This document shows positions 35,109-47,640 of a stretch of DNA of 64,000 bases, one piece after another. The first letter of the stretch is position 1. Each line of letters begins with the position of its first letter. The notes below the pieces were generated by a model. That model was not told where the DNA came from. It searched no databases and worked only from the letters and a program-made list of their open reading frames with translations. The position numbers and the translations under genes were made by a program. This DNA is from Amaranthus tricolor (lineage: Eukaryota; Streptophyta; Magnoliopsida; Caryophyllales; Amaranthaceae): assembly GCF_026212465.1 (NCBI RefSeq), contig NC_080049.1, positions 4,458,259 to 4,522,258 of the forward strand. The letters are read 5' to 3'.

Positions 35109-37429
35109 TAAAGTAACTCTAACTTGGTTTGTTTTGCACGAAACTTGGTACACAGCACTATTTTGTATATATTATTGTTTTAAAGTGGTTAGAACTCAAA
35201 ATCATAGAAATATGCTAGAAATTGCGTGTTAAGTTGCGATTTTATGCGTTTTTATGCGTTTTGTCACTTTTGCGCATAAAGTAGCTCAAACTTGGTTTGT
35301 TTTGCACGAAACTTGGCACATAACAATATTTGGTATATGTTATTGTGTTGAAGTTGTTAGAATTGAAAATCGTAGTCATTTGCTAGAAATCACGTGTTAA
35401 GTTGCGATTTTAAGGGTTTTTAAGCGTTTTTGCTACTTTTGCACATAAAGTAACTCAAATTTGGTTTGTTTAGGACGAAACTTGGCACACAACAATATTT
35501 GGTATATATTATTGTGTTGAAGTGTTTATAATTGAAAATCATAGTCATATGCTAGAAATTACGTGTTAAGTTGCGATATTAAGGTTTTTAAGCGTTTTTG
35601 CCACTTTTACGCATAAAGTAGCTCAAACTTGGTTTGTTTTGCACGAAACTTGGCACACAACACTATTTGGTATATAATTTTGTGTTAAAGTGGTTAGAAT
35701 TTAAAATCATAGTTATATGCTAGAAATTACGTGTTAAGTTGCGATTTTAAGGGTTTTTAAACGTTTTTGCCACTTTTGCGCATAAATTTGCTCAAACTTG
35801 GTTTATTTTACACGAAACTTGGCACACAACACTATTTGGTATATATTATTGTATTGAAGTGGTTAGAATTGAAAATCATAGTCATATGCTAGAAATTGCG
35901 TCTTAAGTTGCGATTTTATGCGTTTTTACCACTTTTGCGCATAAAGTAGCTCGAACTTGGTTTGTTTTGCACGAAACTTGGCACACAACACTATTTGGTA
36001 TATGTTATTGTGTTGAAGTTGTTAGAATTGGAAATCAAAGTGATATGCTAGAAATTACGTGTTAAGTTGCGATTTTAAGGGTTTTTTAGTGTTTTGGCAC
36101 TTTTACGCATAAAGTAGCTCAAACTTGGTTTGTTTTGCACACAATACTATTTGGTATATATTATTGTGTTGAAGTGGTTAGAATTTAAAATCATAATCAT
36201 ATGCTACAAATTACGTGTTCAGTTCTGATTTTACGGGTTTTTAAGCGATTTTGCCACTTTTGCGCATAAAGTAGCTCAAACTTGGTTTGTTTTGCACGAA
36301 ACTTGGTATACAACACTATTTGGTATATATTATTGTGTTGAAGTGGTTAGAATTGAAAATCATAGTCATATGCTAGAAATTACGTGTTAAGTTGCGATGA
36401 TATGCGTTTTTAAGCATTTTTGCCACTTTTGCACATAAAGTAACTCAAATTTAGTTTGTTTTGCACGAAACTTGGTACACAACACTAGTTTGTATATATT
36501 ATTGTTTTAAAGTAGTTAGAATTGAAAATCATAGTAATATGCTAGAAATTGCGTGTTTATGCGTCTTTAAGCGTTTTGCACGAAACTTGGTATACAACAC
36601 TGTTTGGTATATATTATTGTGTTGAAGTGGTTAGAATTGAAAATCATTGTCATATGCTAGAAATTATGCGTTAAGTTGCGATGTTATGCATTTTTAAGCG
36701 TTTTTGCCACTTTTACACATAAAGTAACTCAAACATGGTTTGTTTTGCACGAAACTTGGTACACAACACTAGTTTGTATATATTATTGTTTTAAAGTAGT
36801 TAAAATTGAAAATTATAGTAATATGCTAGAAATTACGTGTTAACTTGCGATTTTATGCGTTTTTATCACTTTAGCGCAAAAAGTAGCTCAAACTTGGTTT
36901 GTTATGCACGAAACTTGGCACACAACACTATTTTGTATATGTTATTGTGTTGAAGTTTTTAGAATTGAAAATCATAGTCATATACTAGAAATTACGTGTT
37001 AAGTTTCGATTTTAAGGGATTTTAAGCGTTTTTGCCACTTTTTCACATAAAGTAGCTCAAACTTGGTTTGTTTCGCACGAAACTTGGCACAACATTATTT
37101 GGTATATATTATTGTGTTGAAATGGTTAGAATTGAAAATCATAGTCATATGCTAGTAATTACGTGTTAAGTTGCGATTTTAATTGTTTTTAAGCGTTGTT
37201 GCCACTTCTGGGCATAAAGTAGCTCAAACTTGGTTTGTTTTACACGAAACTTGGCACATAACACTATTTGGTATATATTATTGTGTTGAAGTTGTTAGAA
37301 TCGAAAATCATAGTCATGCTAGAAATTGCGTGTTAAATTGCGATTTTATACGTTTTTGCCACTTTTGTGCATAAAGTAGCTCAAACTTGGTTTGTTTTGC
37401 ACGAAACTTGGCACACAACACTATTTCGT

Positions 37430-40400
37430 ATATGTTATTGTGTTCAAGTGGTTAGAATTGGAAATCGTAGTGAAATGCTAGAAATTACGTTTCAAGTTGC
37501 GATTTTAAGGGTTTTTAAGCGTTTTTGCCTCTTTTGCGCATAAAGTAGCTCAAACTTGGTTTGTTTTGCACGAAATTCGGCACACCACACTATTTGGTAC
37601 ACATTATTGTGTTGAAGTGGTTAGAATTGAAAATAATAGTCATATGCTAGAAATTACGTGTTAAGTTGCGATTTTAAGGGTTTTTTAGCGTTTTGGCACT
37701 TTTACGCATAAAGAAGCTCAAACATGGTTTGTTTTGCTTGAAATTTGGCACACAATACTATTTGGTATATATTATTTTGTTGAAGTGGTTATAATTTAAA
37801 ATCATAATCATATGCTACAAATTACGTGTTCAGTTGCGATTTTACGGGTTTTTAAGTGTTTTTGCCACTTTTGCGCATAAAGTAGCTCAAACTTGGTTTG
37901 TTTTGCACGAAACTAGGTGTACAACACTATTTGGTATATATTATTGTGTTGAAGTGGTTAGAATTGAAAATCATAGTCATATACTAGAAATTACGTGTTA
38001 AGTTGCGATGTTATGCGTTTTTAAGTGTTTTTGCCACTTTTGCGCATAAAGTAACTCAAACATGGATTGTTTCGCACGAAACTTGGCAAACAACACTATT
38101 TGGTATATGTTATTGTGTTGAAGTTCTTAGAGTTGAAAATCATAGTCATATGCTAGAAATCACGTGTTAAGTTTCAATTTTAAGGGTTTTTTAGCATTTT
38201 ATTCACTTTTGCACATAAAGTAGCTCAAACTTGGTTTGTTTCGCACGAAACTTGGGACACAACACTCTTTGATATATATATTTTTGTGTTGAAGTTGTTA
38301 TAATTCAAAATCAAAATTATACGCTAGAAATTACGTGTTAAGTTGCGATTCTAAAAGTTTTTAAGCGCTTTTGCCACTTTTGCGCATAAAGTAGCTCAAA
38401 CTTGGTTTGTTTTACACGAAACTTGGCACACAACACTATTTGGTATATATTATTATGTTGAAGTGGTTCGAATTGAAAATCATAGTCATATGCTAGAAAT
38501 TGCATGTTAAGTTGCGATTTTATGCGTTTTTGCCACTTTTGCGCATAAAGTAGCTAAAACTTGGTTTGTTTTGACGAAGCTTGGCACACAACACTATTTG
38601 GTATATGTTATTGTGTTGAAGTTGTTAGAATTGAAAATCATAGTCATATGCTAGGAATTACGTGTTAAGTTTCAATTTTAAGGATTTTTAAGCGTTTTTA
38701 TCAGTTTTGCGTACAAAGTAGCTCAAACTTCGTTTATTTTGCACGAAACTTGGCATACAACACTGTTTGGTATATATTATTGTGTTGAAGTGGTTAGAAT
38801 TGAAAATCATAGTCACATGCTAGAAATTACGTGTTAAGTTGCGATTTTATGCGTTTTTGGCACTTTTGCGCATAAAGTAGCTCAAACTTGGTTTATTTTA
38901 CACGAAACTTGGCACACAACACTATTTGGTATATATTATTGTGTTGAAGTGGTTAGAATTGAAAACCAAAGTCATATGCTAGAAATTGGGTGTTAAGTCG
39001 TGATTTTATGCGTTTTATCCACTTTTGTGCATAAAGTAGCTCAACCTTGGTTTATTTCGCACGAAACTTGGCACACAACACTTTTTGGTATATGTTATTG
39101 TGTTGAAGTGGTTAGAATTTGAAATCATAGTGATATGCTAGAAATTACATGTTAAGTTGCAATTTTATGCGTTTTTGCCACTTTTGCGCATATAATGTAG
39201 CTCAAACTTGGTTTGTTTCGCACAAAACTTGGCACAACACTATTTAGTATATATATTGTGTTGAAGTGGTTAGAATTGAAAATCATAGTCATATGCTAGA
39301 AATTACGTGTTAAGTTGCGATTTTAAGGGTTTTTAAGCGTTTTGGCCACTTTTGCGCATAAAGTAGCTCAAACTTGGTTTGTTTTACACGAAACTTGGCA
39401 CACAACACTATTTGGTATATATTATTGTGTTGAAGTGGTTAGAATTGAAAATCATAGTCATATACTAGAAATTGCGTGTTAAGTTGCGATTTTATACGTT
39501 TTTGCCACTTTTGTGCATAAAGTAGCTCAAACTTGGTTTGTTTTGCACGAAACTTGGCTCAAAACACAATTTTCTATATGTTATTGTGTTGAAGTTGTTA
39601 AAATTGAAAATCATAGTCACATGCTACAAATTACGTGTTAAGTTTCGATTTTAAGGGTTTTTAAGCGTTTTTAACACTTTTGCGCATAAAGTAGCTCAAA
39701 CTTGGTTTGCTTTGCACGAAACTTGGCACACAACACTATTTGGTATATCTTATTGTGTTGAAGTGGTTAGAATTTAAAATCATAGTCATATGCTAGAAAT
39801 TACGTGTTAAGTTGCGACGTTATTCGTTTTTAAGCGTTTTTGCCACTTTTGCACATAAAGTAACTCTATCTTGGTTTGTTTTGCACGAAACTCTGCACAT
39901 AACACTATTTGGTATATATTATTGTGTTGAAGTGGTTAGAATTGAAAATCATAGTCATATGCTAGAAATTACGTGTTAAGTTGCGATTTTAAGGGTTTTT
40001 AAGCGTTTTTGCCACTTTTGCGCATAAAGTAGCTCAAACTTGGTTTGTTTTACACGAAACTTGGCACACAACACTATTTGGTATATATTATTGTGTTGAA
40101 GTGGTTAGAATTGAAAATCATAGTCATATGCTAGAATTTGCGTGTTAAGTTGCGATTTTATGTGTTTTTGCCACTTTTGCATATAAAGTAGCTCAAACTT
40201 GGTTTGTTTTGCACGAAACTTGGCACACAACACTATTTAGTATATGTTATTGTGTTGAAGTGGTTAGCATTGGAAATCATAGTGATATGCTAGAAATTAC
40301 GTCTTAAGTTGCGATTTTATACGTTTTTGCCACTTTTGCGCATAAAGTAGCTCAAACTTGGTTTGTTTTGCACGAAACTTGGCACACAACACTATTTGGT

Positions 40401-41900
40401 ATATTTTATTGTGTTGAAGTGGTTAGAATTGGAAATCGTAGTGAAATGCTAGAAATTACGTTTCAAGTTGCGATTTTAAGGGTTTTTAAGCGTTTTTGCC
40501 ACTTTTGCCCATAAAGTACCTCAAACTTGGTTTGTTTTGCACGAAATTCGGCACACCACACTATTTGGTATACATTATTGTGTTGAAGTGGTTAGAATTG
40601 AAAATAATAGTCATATGCTAGAAATTACGTGTTAAGTTGCGATTTTAAGGGTTTTTTAGCGTTTTGGCACTTTTACGCATAAAGAAGCTCAAACATAGTT
40701 TGTGTTGATTGAAATTTGGCACACAATACTATTTGGTATATATTATTGTGTTGAAGTGGTTATAATTTAAAATCATAATCATATGCTAGAAATTACGTGT
40801 TCAGTTGCGATTTTACGGGTTTTTAAGTGTTTTTGCCACTTTTGCGCATAAAGTAGCTCAAACTTGGTTTGTTTTGCACGAAACTTGGTGTACAACACTA
40901 TTTGGTATATATTATTGTGTTGAAGTGGTTAGAATTAAAAATCATAGTCATATACTAGAAATTACGTGTTAAGTTGCGATGTTATGCGTTTTTAAGCGTT
41001 TTTGCCACTTTTGCACATAAAGTAACTCAAACTTGGTTTGTTTTGCACGAAACTTGGCACACAACACTATTTGGTATATGTTATTGTGTTGAAGTTGTTA
41101 GAATTGAAAATCATAGTCATATGCTAGAAATTACGTGTTAAGTTTCAATTTTAAGGGTTTTTAAGCATTTTATTCACTTTTGCACATAAAGTAGCTCAAA
41201 CTTGGTTTGTTTCGCACGAAACTTGGGACACAACACTCTTTGGTATATATTTTTGTGTTGAAGTTGTTATAATTCAAAATCAAAATTATATGCTAGAAAT
41301 TACGTGTTAAGTTGCGATTCTAAAAGTTTTTAAACGCTTTTGCCACTTTTGCGCATAAAGTAGCTCAAACTTGGTTTGTTTTACACGAAACTTGGCACAC
41401 AATACTATTTGGTATATATTATTGTGTTGAAGTGGTTCGAATTGAAAATCATAGTCATATGCTAGAAATTGCGTGTTAAGTTGCGATTTTATTCGTTTTT
41501 GCCACTTTTGTGCATAAAGTAGCTAAAACTTGGTTTGTTTTGACGAAACTTGGCACACAACACTATTTCGTATATGTTATTGTGTTGAAGTTGTTAGAAT
41601 TGAAAATCATAGTCATATGCTAGGAATTACGTGTTAAGTTTCAATTTTAAGGATTTTTAAGCGTTTTTATCACTTTTGCGTTCAAAGTAGCTCAAACTTC
41701 GTTTATTTTGCACGAAACTTGGCATACAACACTGTTTGGTATATATTATTGTGTTGAAGTGGTTAGAATTGAAAATCATAGTCACATGCTAGAAATTACG
41801 TGTTAAGTTGCGATTTTATGCGTTTTTGGCACTTTTGCGCATAAAGTAGCTCAAACTTGGTTTATTTTACACGAAACTTGGCACACAACACTATTTGGTA
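37430..41900. repeat. Right-arm superunit 1 (about 4470 bp)
   Basis: The marker GCCTCTTTTGCGC occurs at 37527, 41997 and 47735, and GACGAAGCTTGGCAC follows it at 38573, 43043 and 48782, a constant 1046-1047 bp later. This shows three copies of one long unit with the same internal order. In unit 1 the ATATAAAGTA variant at 40181 is 2654 bp from the marker, against about 2485 bp in the later units, so those have lost one monomer. Confidence 0.85.
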
Positions 41901-44246
41901 TATATTATTGTGTTGAAGTGGTTAGAATTGGAAATCGTAGTGAAATGCTAGAAATTACGTTTCAAGTTGCGATTTTAAGGGTTTTTAAGCGTTTTTGCCT
42001 CTTTTGCGCATAAAGTAGCTCAAACTTGGTTTGTTTTGAACGAAATTCGGCACACCACACTATGTGGTACACATTATTGTGTTGAAGTGGTTAGAATTGA
42101 AAATAATAGTCATATGCTAGAAATTACGTGTTAAGTTGCGATTTTAAGGGTTTTTTAGCGTTTTGGCACTTTTACGCATAAAGAAGCTCAAACATGGTTT
42201 GTTTTGCTTGAAATTTGGCACACAATACTATTTGGTATATATTATTTTTTTGAAGTGGTTATAATTTAAAATCATAATCATATGCTACAAATTACGTGTT
42301 CAGTTGCGATTTTACGGGTTTTTAAGTGTTTTTGCCACTTTTGCGCATAAAGTAGCTCAAACTTGGTTTGTTTTGCACGAAACTAGGTGTACAACACTAT
42401 TTGGTATATATTATTGTGTTGAAGTGGTTAGAATTGAAAATCATAGTCATATACTAGAAATTACGTGTTAAGTTGCGATGTTATGCGTTTTTAAGTGTTT
42501 TTGCCACTTTTGCGCATAAAGTAACTCAAACATGGATTGTTTCGCACGAAACTTGGCACACAACACTATTTGGTATATGTTATTGTGTTGAAGTTCTTAG
42601 AGTTGAAAATCATAGTCATATGCTAGAAATCACGTGTTAAGTTTCAATTTTAAGGGTTTTTTAGCATTTTATTCACTTTTGCACATAAAGTAGCTCAAAC
42701 TTGGTTTGTTTCGCACGAAACTTGGGACACAACACTCTTTGATATATATATTTTTGTGTTGAAGTTGTTATAATTCAAAATCAAAATTATATGCTAGAAA
42801 TTACGTGTTAAGTTGCGATTCTAAATGTTTTTAAGCGCTTTTGCCACTTTTGCGCATAAAGTAGCTCAAACTTGGTTTGTTTTACACGAAACTTGGCACA
42901 CAACACTATTTGGTATATATTATTATGTTGAAGTGGTTCGAATTGAAAATCATAGTCATATGCTAGAAATTGCGTGTTAAGTTGCGATTTTATGCGTTTT
43001 TGCCACTTTTGCGCATAAAGTAGCTAAAACTTGGTTTGTTTTGACGAAGCTTGGCACACAACACTATTTGATATATGTTATTGTGTTGAAGTGGTTCGAA
43101 TTGAAAATCATAGTCATATGCTAGAAATTGCGTGTTAAGTTGCGATTTTATGCGTTTTTGGCACTTTTGCGCATAAAGTAGCTCAAACTTGGTTTATTTT
43201 ACACGAAACTTGGCACACAACACTATTTGGTATATATTATTGTGTTGAAGTGGTTAGAATTGAAAACCAAAGTCATATGCTAGAAATTGGGTGTTAAGTC
43301 GCGATTTTATGCGTTTTATCCACTTTTGCGCATAAAGTAGCTCAACCTTGGTTTATTTCGTACGAAACTTGGCACACAACACTTTTTGGTATATGTTATT
43401 GTGTTGAAGTGGTTAGAATTTGAAATCATAGTGATATGCTAGAAATTACATGTTAAGTTGCGATTTTATGCGTTTTTGCCACTTTTGCGCATAAAGTAGC
43501 TCAAACTTGGTTTGTTTCGCACAAAACTTGGCACAACACTATTTAGTATATATATTGTGTTGAAGTGGTTAGAATTGAAAATCATAGTCATATGCTAGAA
43601 ATTACGTGTTAAGTTGCGATTTTAAGGGTTTTTTAAGCGTTTTGGCCACTTTTGCGCATAAAGTAGCTCAAACTTGGTTTGTTTTACTCGAAACTTGGCA
43701 CACAACACTATTTGGTTTATATTATTGTGTTGAAGTGGTTAGAATTGAAAATCATAGTCATATACTAGAAATTGCGTGTTAAGTTGCGATTTTATACGTT
43801 TTTGCCACTTTTGTGCATAAAGTAGCTCAAACTTGGTTTGTTTTGCACGAAACTTGGCTCAAAACACAATTTTCTATATGTTATTGTGTTGAAGTTGTTA
43901 AAATTGAAAATCATAGTCACATGCTACAAATTACGTGTTAAGTTTCGATTTTAAGGGTTTTTAAGCGTTTTTAACACTTTTGCGCATAAAGTAGCTCAAA
44001 CTTGGTTTGCTTTGCACGAAACTTGGCACACAACACTATTTGGTATATCTTATTGTGTTGAAGTGGTTAGAATTTAAAATCATAGTCATATGCTAGAAAT
44101 TACGTGTTAAGTTGCGACGTTTTTCGTTTTTAAGCGTTTTTGCCACTTTTGCACATAAAGTAACTCTAACTTGGTTTGTTTTGCACGAAACTCTGCACAT
44201 AACACTATTTGGTATATATTATTGTGTTGAAGTGGTTAGAATTGAA

Positions 44247-44415
44247 AATCATAGTCATATGCTAGAAATTACGTGTTAAGTTGCGATTTTAAGGGTTTTT
44301 AAGCGTTTTTGCCACTTTTGCGCATAAAGTAGCTCAAACTTGGTTTGTTTTACACGAAACTTGGCACACAACACTATTTGGTATATATTATTGTGTTGAA
44401 GTGGTTAGAATTGAA
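44247..44415. repeat. Representative long satellite monomer (169 bp)
   Basis: This is one clean copy, measured from AATCATAGTC to the next AATCATAGTC. It has the longer spacer TTTTAAGGGTTTTTAAGCG. It contains two short dyads seen in most monomers: CAAAC-ttg-GTTTG, and CAACAC paired with GTGTTG across an 18-nt AT-rich loop. Confidence 0.9.
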
Positions 44416-44574
44416 AATCATAGTCATATGCTAGAAATTGCGTGTTAAGTTGCGATTTTATGTGTTTTTGCCACTTTTGCATATAAAGTAGCTCAAACTT
44501 GGTTTGTTTTGCACGAAACTTGGCACACAACACTATTTAGTATATGTTATTGTGTTGAAGTGGTTAGCATTGGA
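44416..44574. repeat. Representative short satellite monomer (159 bp)
   Basis: This copy directly follows the long monomer and differs mainly by loss of about 10 bp in the spacer, reading TTTTATGTGTTTTTGCC where the long form has TTTTAAGGGTTTTTAAGCG. Long and short types are interspersed through the array, so both are stable subfamilies rather than isolated deletions. Confidence 0.85.
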
Positions 44575-47500
44575 AATCATAGTGATATGCTAGAAATTAC
44601 GTCTTAAGTTGCGATTTTATACGTTTTTGCCACTTTTGCGCATAAAGTAGCTCAAACTTGGTTTGTTTTGCACGAAACTTGGCACACAACACTATTTGGT
44701 ATATGTTATTGTGTTGAAGTGGTTAGAATTGGAAATCGTAGTGAAATGCTAGAAATTACGTTTCAAGTTGCGATTTTAAGGGTTTTTAAGCGTTTTTGCC
44801 ACTTTTGCCCATAAAGTACCTCAAACTTGGTTTGTTTTGCACGAAATTCGGCACACCACACTATTTGGTATACATTATTGTGTTGAAGTGGTTAGAATTG
44901 AAAATAATAGTCATATGCTAGAAATTACGTGTTAAGTTGCGATTTTATGCGTTTTTGGCACTTTTGCGCATAAAGTAGCTAAAACTTGGTTTGTTTTGAC
45001 GAAGCTTGGCACACAACACTATTTGATATATGTTATTGTGTTGAAGTGGTTCGAATTGAAAATCATAGTCATATGCTAGAAATTGCGTGTTAAGTTGCGA
45101 TTTTATGCGTTTTTGGCACTTTTGCGCATAAAGTAGCTCAAACTTGGTTTATTTTACACGAAACTTGGCACACAACACTATTTGGTATATATTATTGTGT
45201 TGAAGTGGTTAGAATTGAAAACCAAAGTCATATGCTAGAAATTGGGTGTTAAGTCGCGATTTTATGCGTTTTATCCACTTTTGCGCATAAAGTAGCTCAA
45301 CCTTGGTTTATTTCGTACGAAACTTGGCACACAACACTTTTTGGTATATGTTATTGTGTTGAAGTGGTTAGAATTTGAAATCATAGTGATATGCTAGAAA
45401 TTACATGTTAAGTTGCGATTTTATGCGTTTTTGCCACTTTTGCGCATAAAGTAGCTCAAACTTGGTTTGTTTCGCACAAAACTTGGCACAACACTATTTA
45501 GTATATATATTGTGTTGAAGTGGTTAGAATTGAAAATCATAGTCATATGCTAGAAATTACGTGTTAAGTTGCGATTTTAAGGGTTTTTAAGCGTTTTGGC
45601 CACTTTTGCGCATAAAGTAGCTCAAACTTGGTTTGTTTTACTCGAAACTTGGCACACAACACTATTTGGTTTATATTATTGTGTTGAAGTGGTTAGAATT
45701 GAAAATCATAGTCATATACTAGAAATTGCGTGTTAAGTTGCGATTTTATACGTTTTTGCCACTTTTGTGCATAAAGTAGCTCAAACTTGGTTTGTTTTGC
45801 ACGAAACTTGGCTCAAAACACAATTTTCTATATGTTATTGTGTTGAAGTTGTTAAAATTGAAAATTATAGTCACATGCTACAAATTACGTGTTAAGTTTC
45901 GATTTTAAGGGTTTTTAAGCGTTTTTAACACTTTTGCGCATAAAGTAGCTCAAACTTGGTTTGCTTTGCACGAAACTTGGCACACAACACTATTTGGTAT
46001 ATCTTATTGTGTTGAAGTGGTTAGAATTTAAAATCATAGTCATATGCTAGAAATTACGTGTTAAGTTGCGACGTTATTCGTTTTTAAGCGTTTTTGCCAC
46101 TTTTGCACATAAAGTAACTCTAACTTGGTTTGTTTTGCACGAAACTCTGCACATAACACTATTTGGTATATATTATTGTGTTGAAGTGGTTAGAATTGAA
46201 AATCATAGTCATATGCTAGAAATTACGTGTTAAGTTGCGATTTTAAGGGTTTTTAAGCGTTTTTGCCACTTTTGCGCATAAAGTAGCTCAAACTTGGTTT
46301 GTTTTACACGAAACTTGGCACACAACACTATTTGGTATATATTATTGTGTTGAAGTGGTTAGAATTGAAAATCATAGTCATATGCTAGAAATTGCGTGTT
46401 AAGTTGCGATTTTATGTGTTTTTGCCACTTTTGCATATAAAGTAGCTCAAACTTGGTTTGTTTTGCACGAAACTTGGCACACAACACTATTTAGTATATG
46501 TTATTGTGTTGAAGTGGTTAGCATTGGAAATCATAGTGATATGCTAGAAATTACGTCTTAAGTTGCGATTTTATACGTTTTTGCCACTTTTGCGCATAAA
46601 GTAGCTCAAACTTGGTTTGTTCTGCACGAAACTTGGCACACAACACTATTTGGTATATGTTATTGTGTTGAAGTGGTTAGAATTGGAAATCGTAGTGAAA
46701 TGCTAGAAATTACGTTTCAAGTTGCGATTTTAAGGGTTTTTAAGCGTTTTTGCCACTTTTGCCCATAAAGTACCTCAAACTTGGTTTGTTTTGCACGAAA
46801 TTCGGCACACCACACTATTTGGTATACATTATTGTGTTGAAGTGGTTAGAATTGAAAATAATAGTCATATGCTAGAAATTACGTGTTAAGTTGCGATTTT
46901 AAGGGTTTTTTAGCGTTTTGGCACTTTTACGCATAAAGAAGCTCAAACATAGTTTGTTTTGCTTGAAATTTGGCACACAATACTATTTGGTATATATTAT
47001 TGTGTTGAAGTGGTTATAATTTAAAATCATAATCATATGCTAGGAATTACGTGTTAAGTTTCAATTTTAAGGATTTTTAAGCGTTTTTATCACTTTTGCG
47101 TTCAAAGTAGCTCAAACTTCGTTTATTTTGCACGAAACTTGGCATACAACACTGTTTGGTATATATTATTGTGTTGAAGTGGTTAGAATTGAAAATCATA
47201 GTCACATGCTAGAAATTACGTGTTAAGTTGCGATTTTATGCGTTTTTGGCACTTTTGCGCATAAAGTAGCTCAAACTTGGTTTATTTTACACGAAACTTG
47301 GCACACAACACTATTTGGTATATATTATTGTGTTGAAGTGGTTAGAATTCAAAATCATAGTCATATGCTAGAAATTGCGTGTTAAGTTGCGATTTTATGT
47401 GTTTTTGCCACTTTTGCATATAAAGTAGCTCAAACTTGGTTTGTTTTGCACGAAACTTGGCACACAACACTATTTAGTATATGTTATTGTGTTGAAGTGG

Positions 47501-47640
47501 TTAGAATTGGAAATCATAGTGATATGCTAGAAATTACGTGTTAAGTTGCGATTTTATACCTTTTTGCCACTTTTGCGCATAAAGTAGCTCAAACTTGGTT
47601 TGTTTTGCACGAAACTTGGCACACAACACTATTTGGCATA

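Larger units (their letters stand above)
41901..47640. repeat. Right-arm superunit 2 (about 5.74 kb) with internal 1.95-kb duplication
   Basis: The spacing from 41997 to 47735 is 5738 bp. GACGAAGCTTGG occurs twice (43043 and 44998) and ATATAAAGTA recurs at 44481 and 46435. Both pairs are 1954-1955 bp apart, so a 12-monomer segment is tandemly duplicated inside this copy only. Confidence 0.85.
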
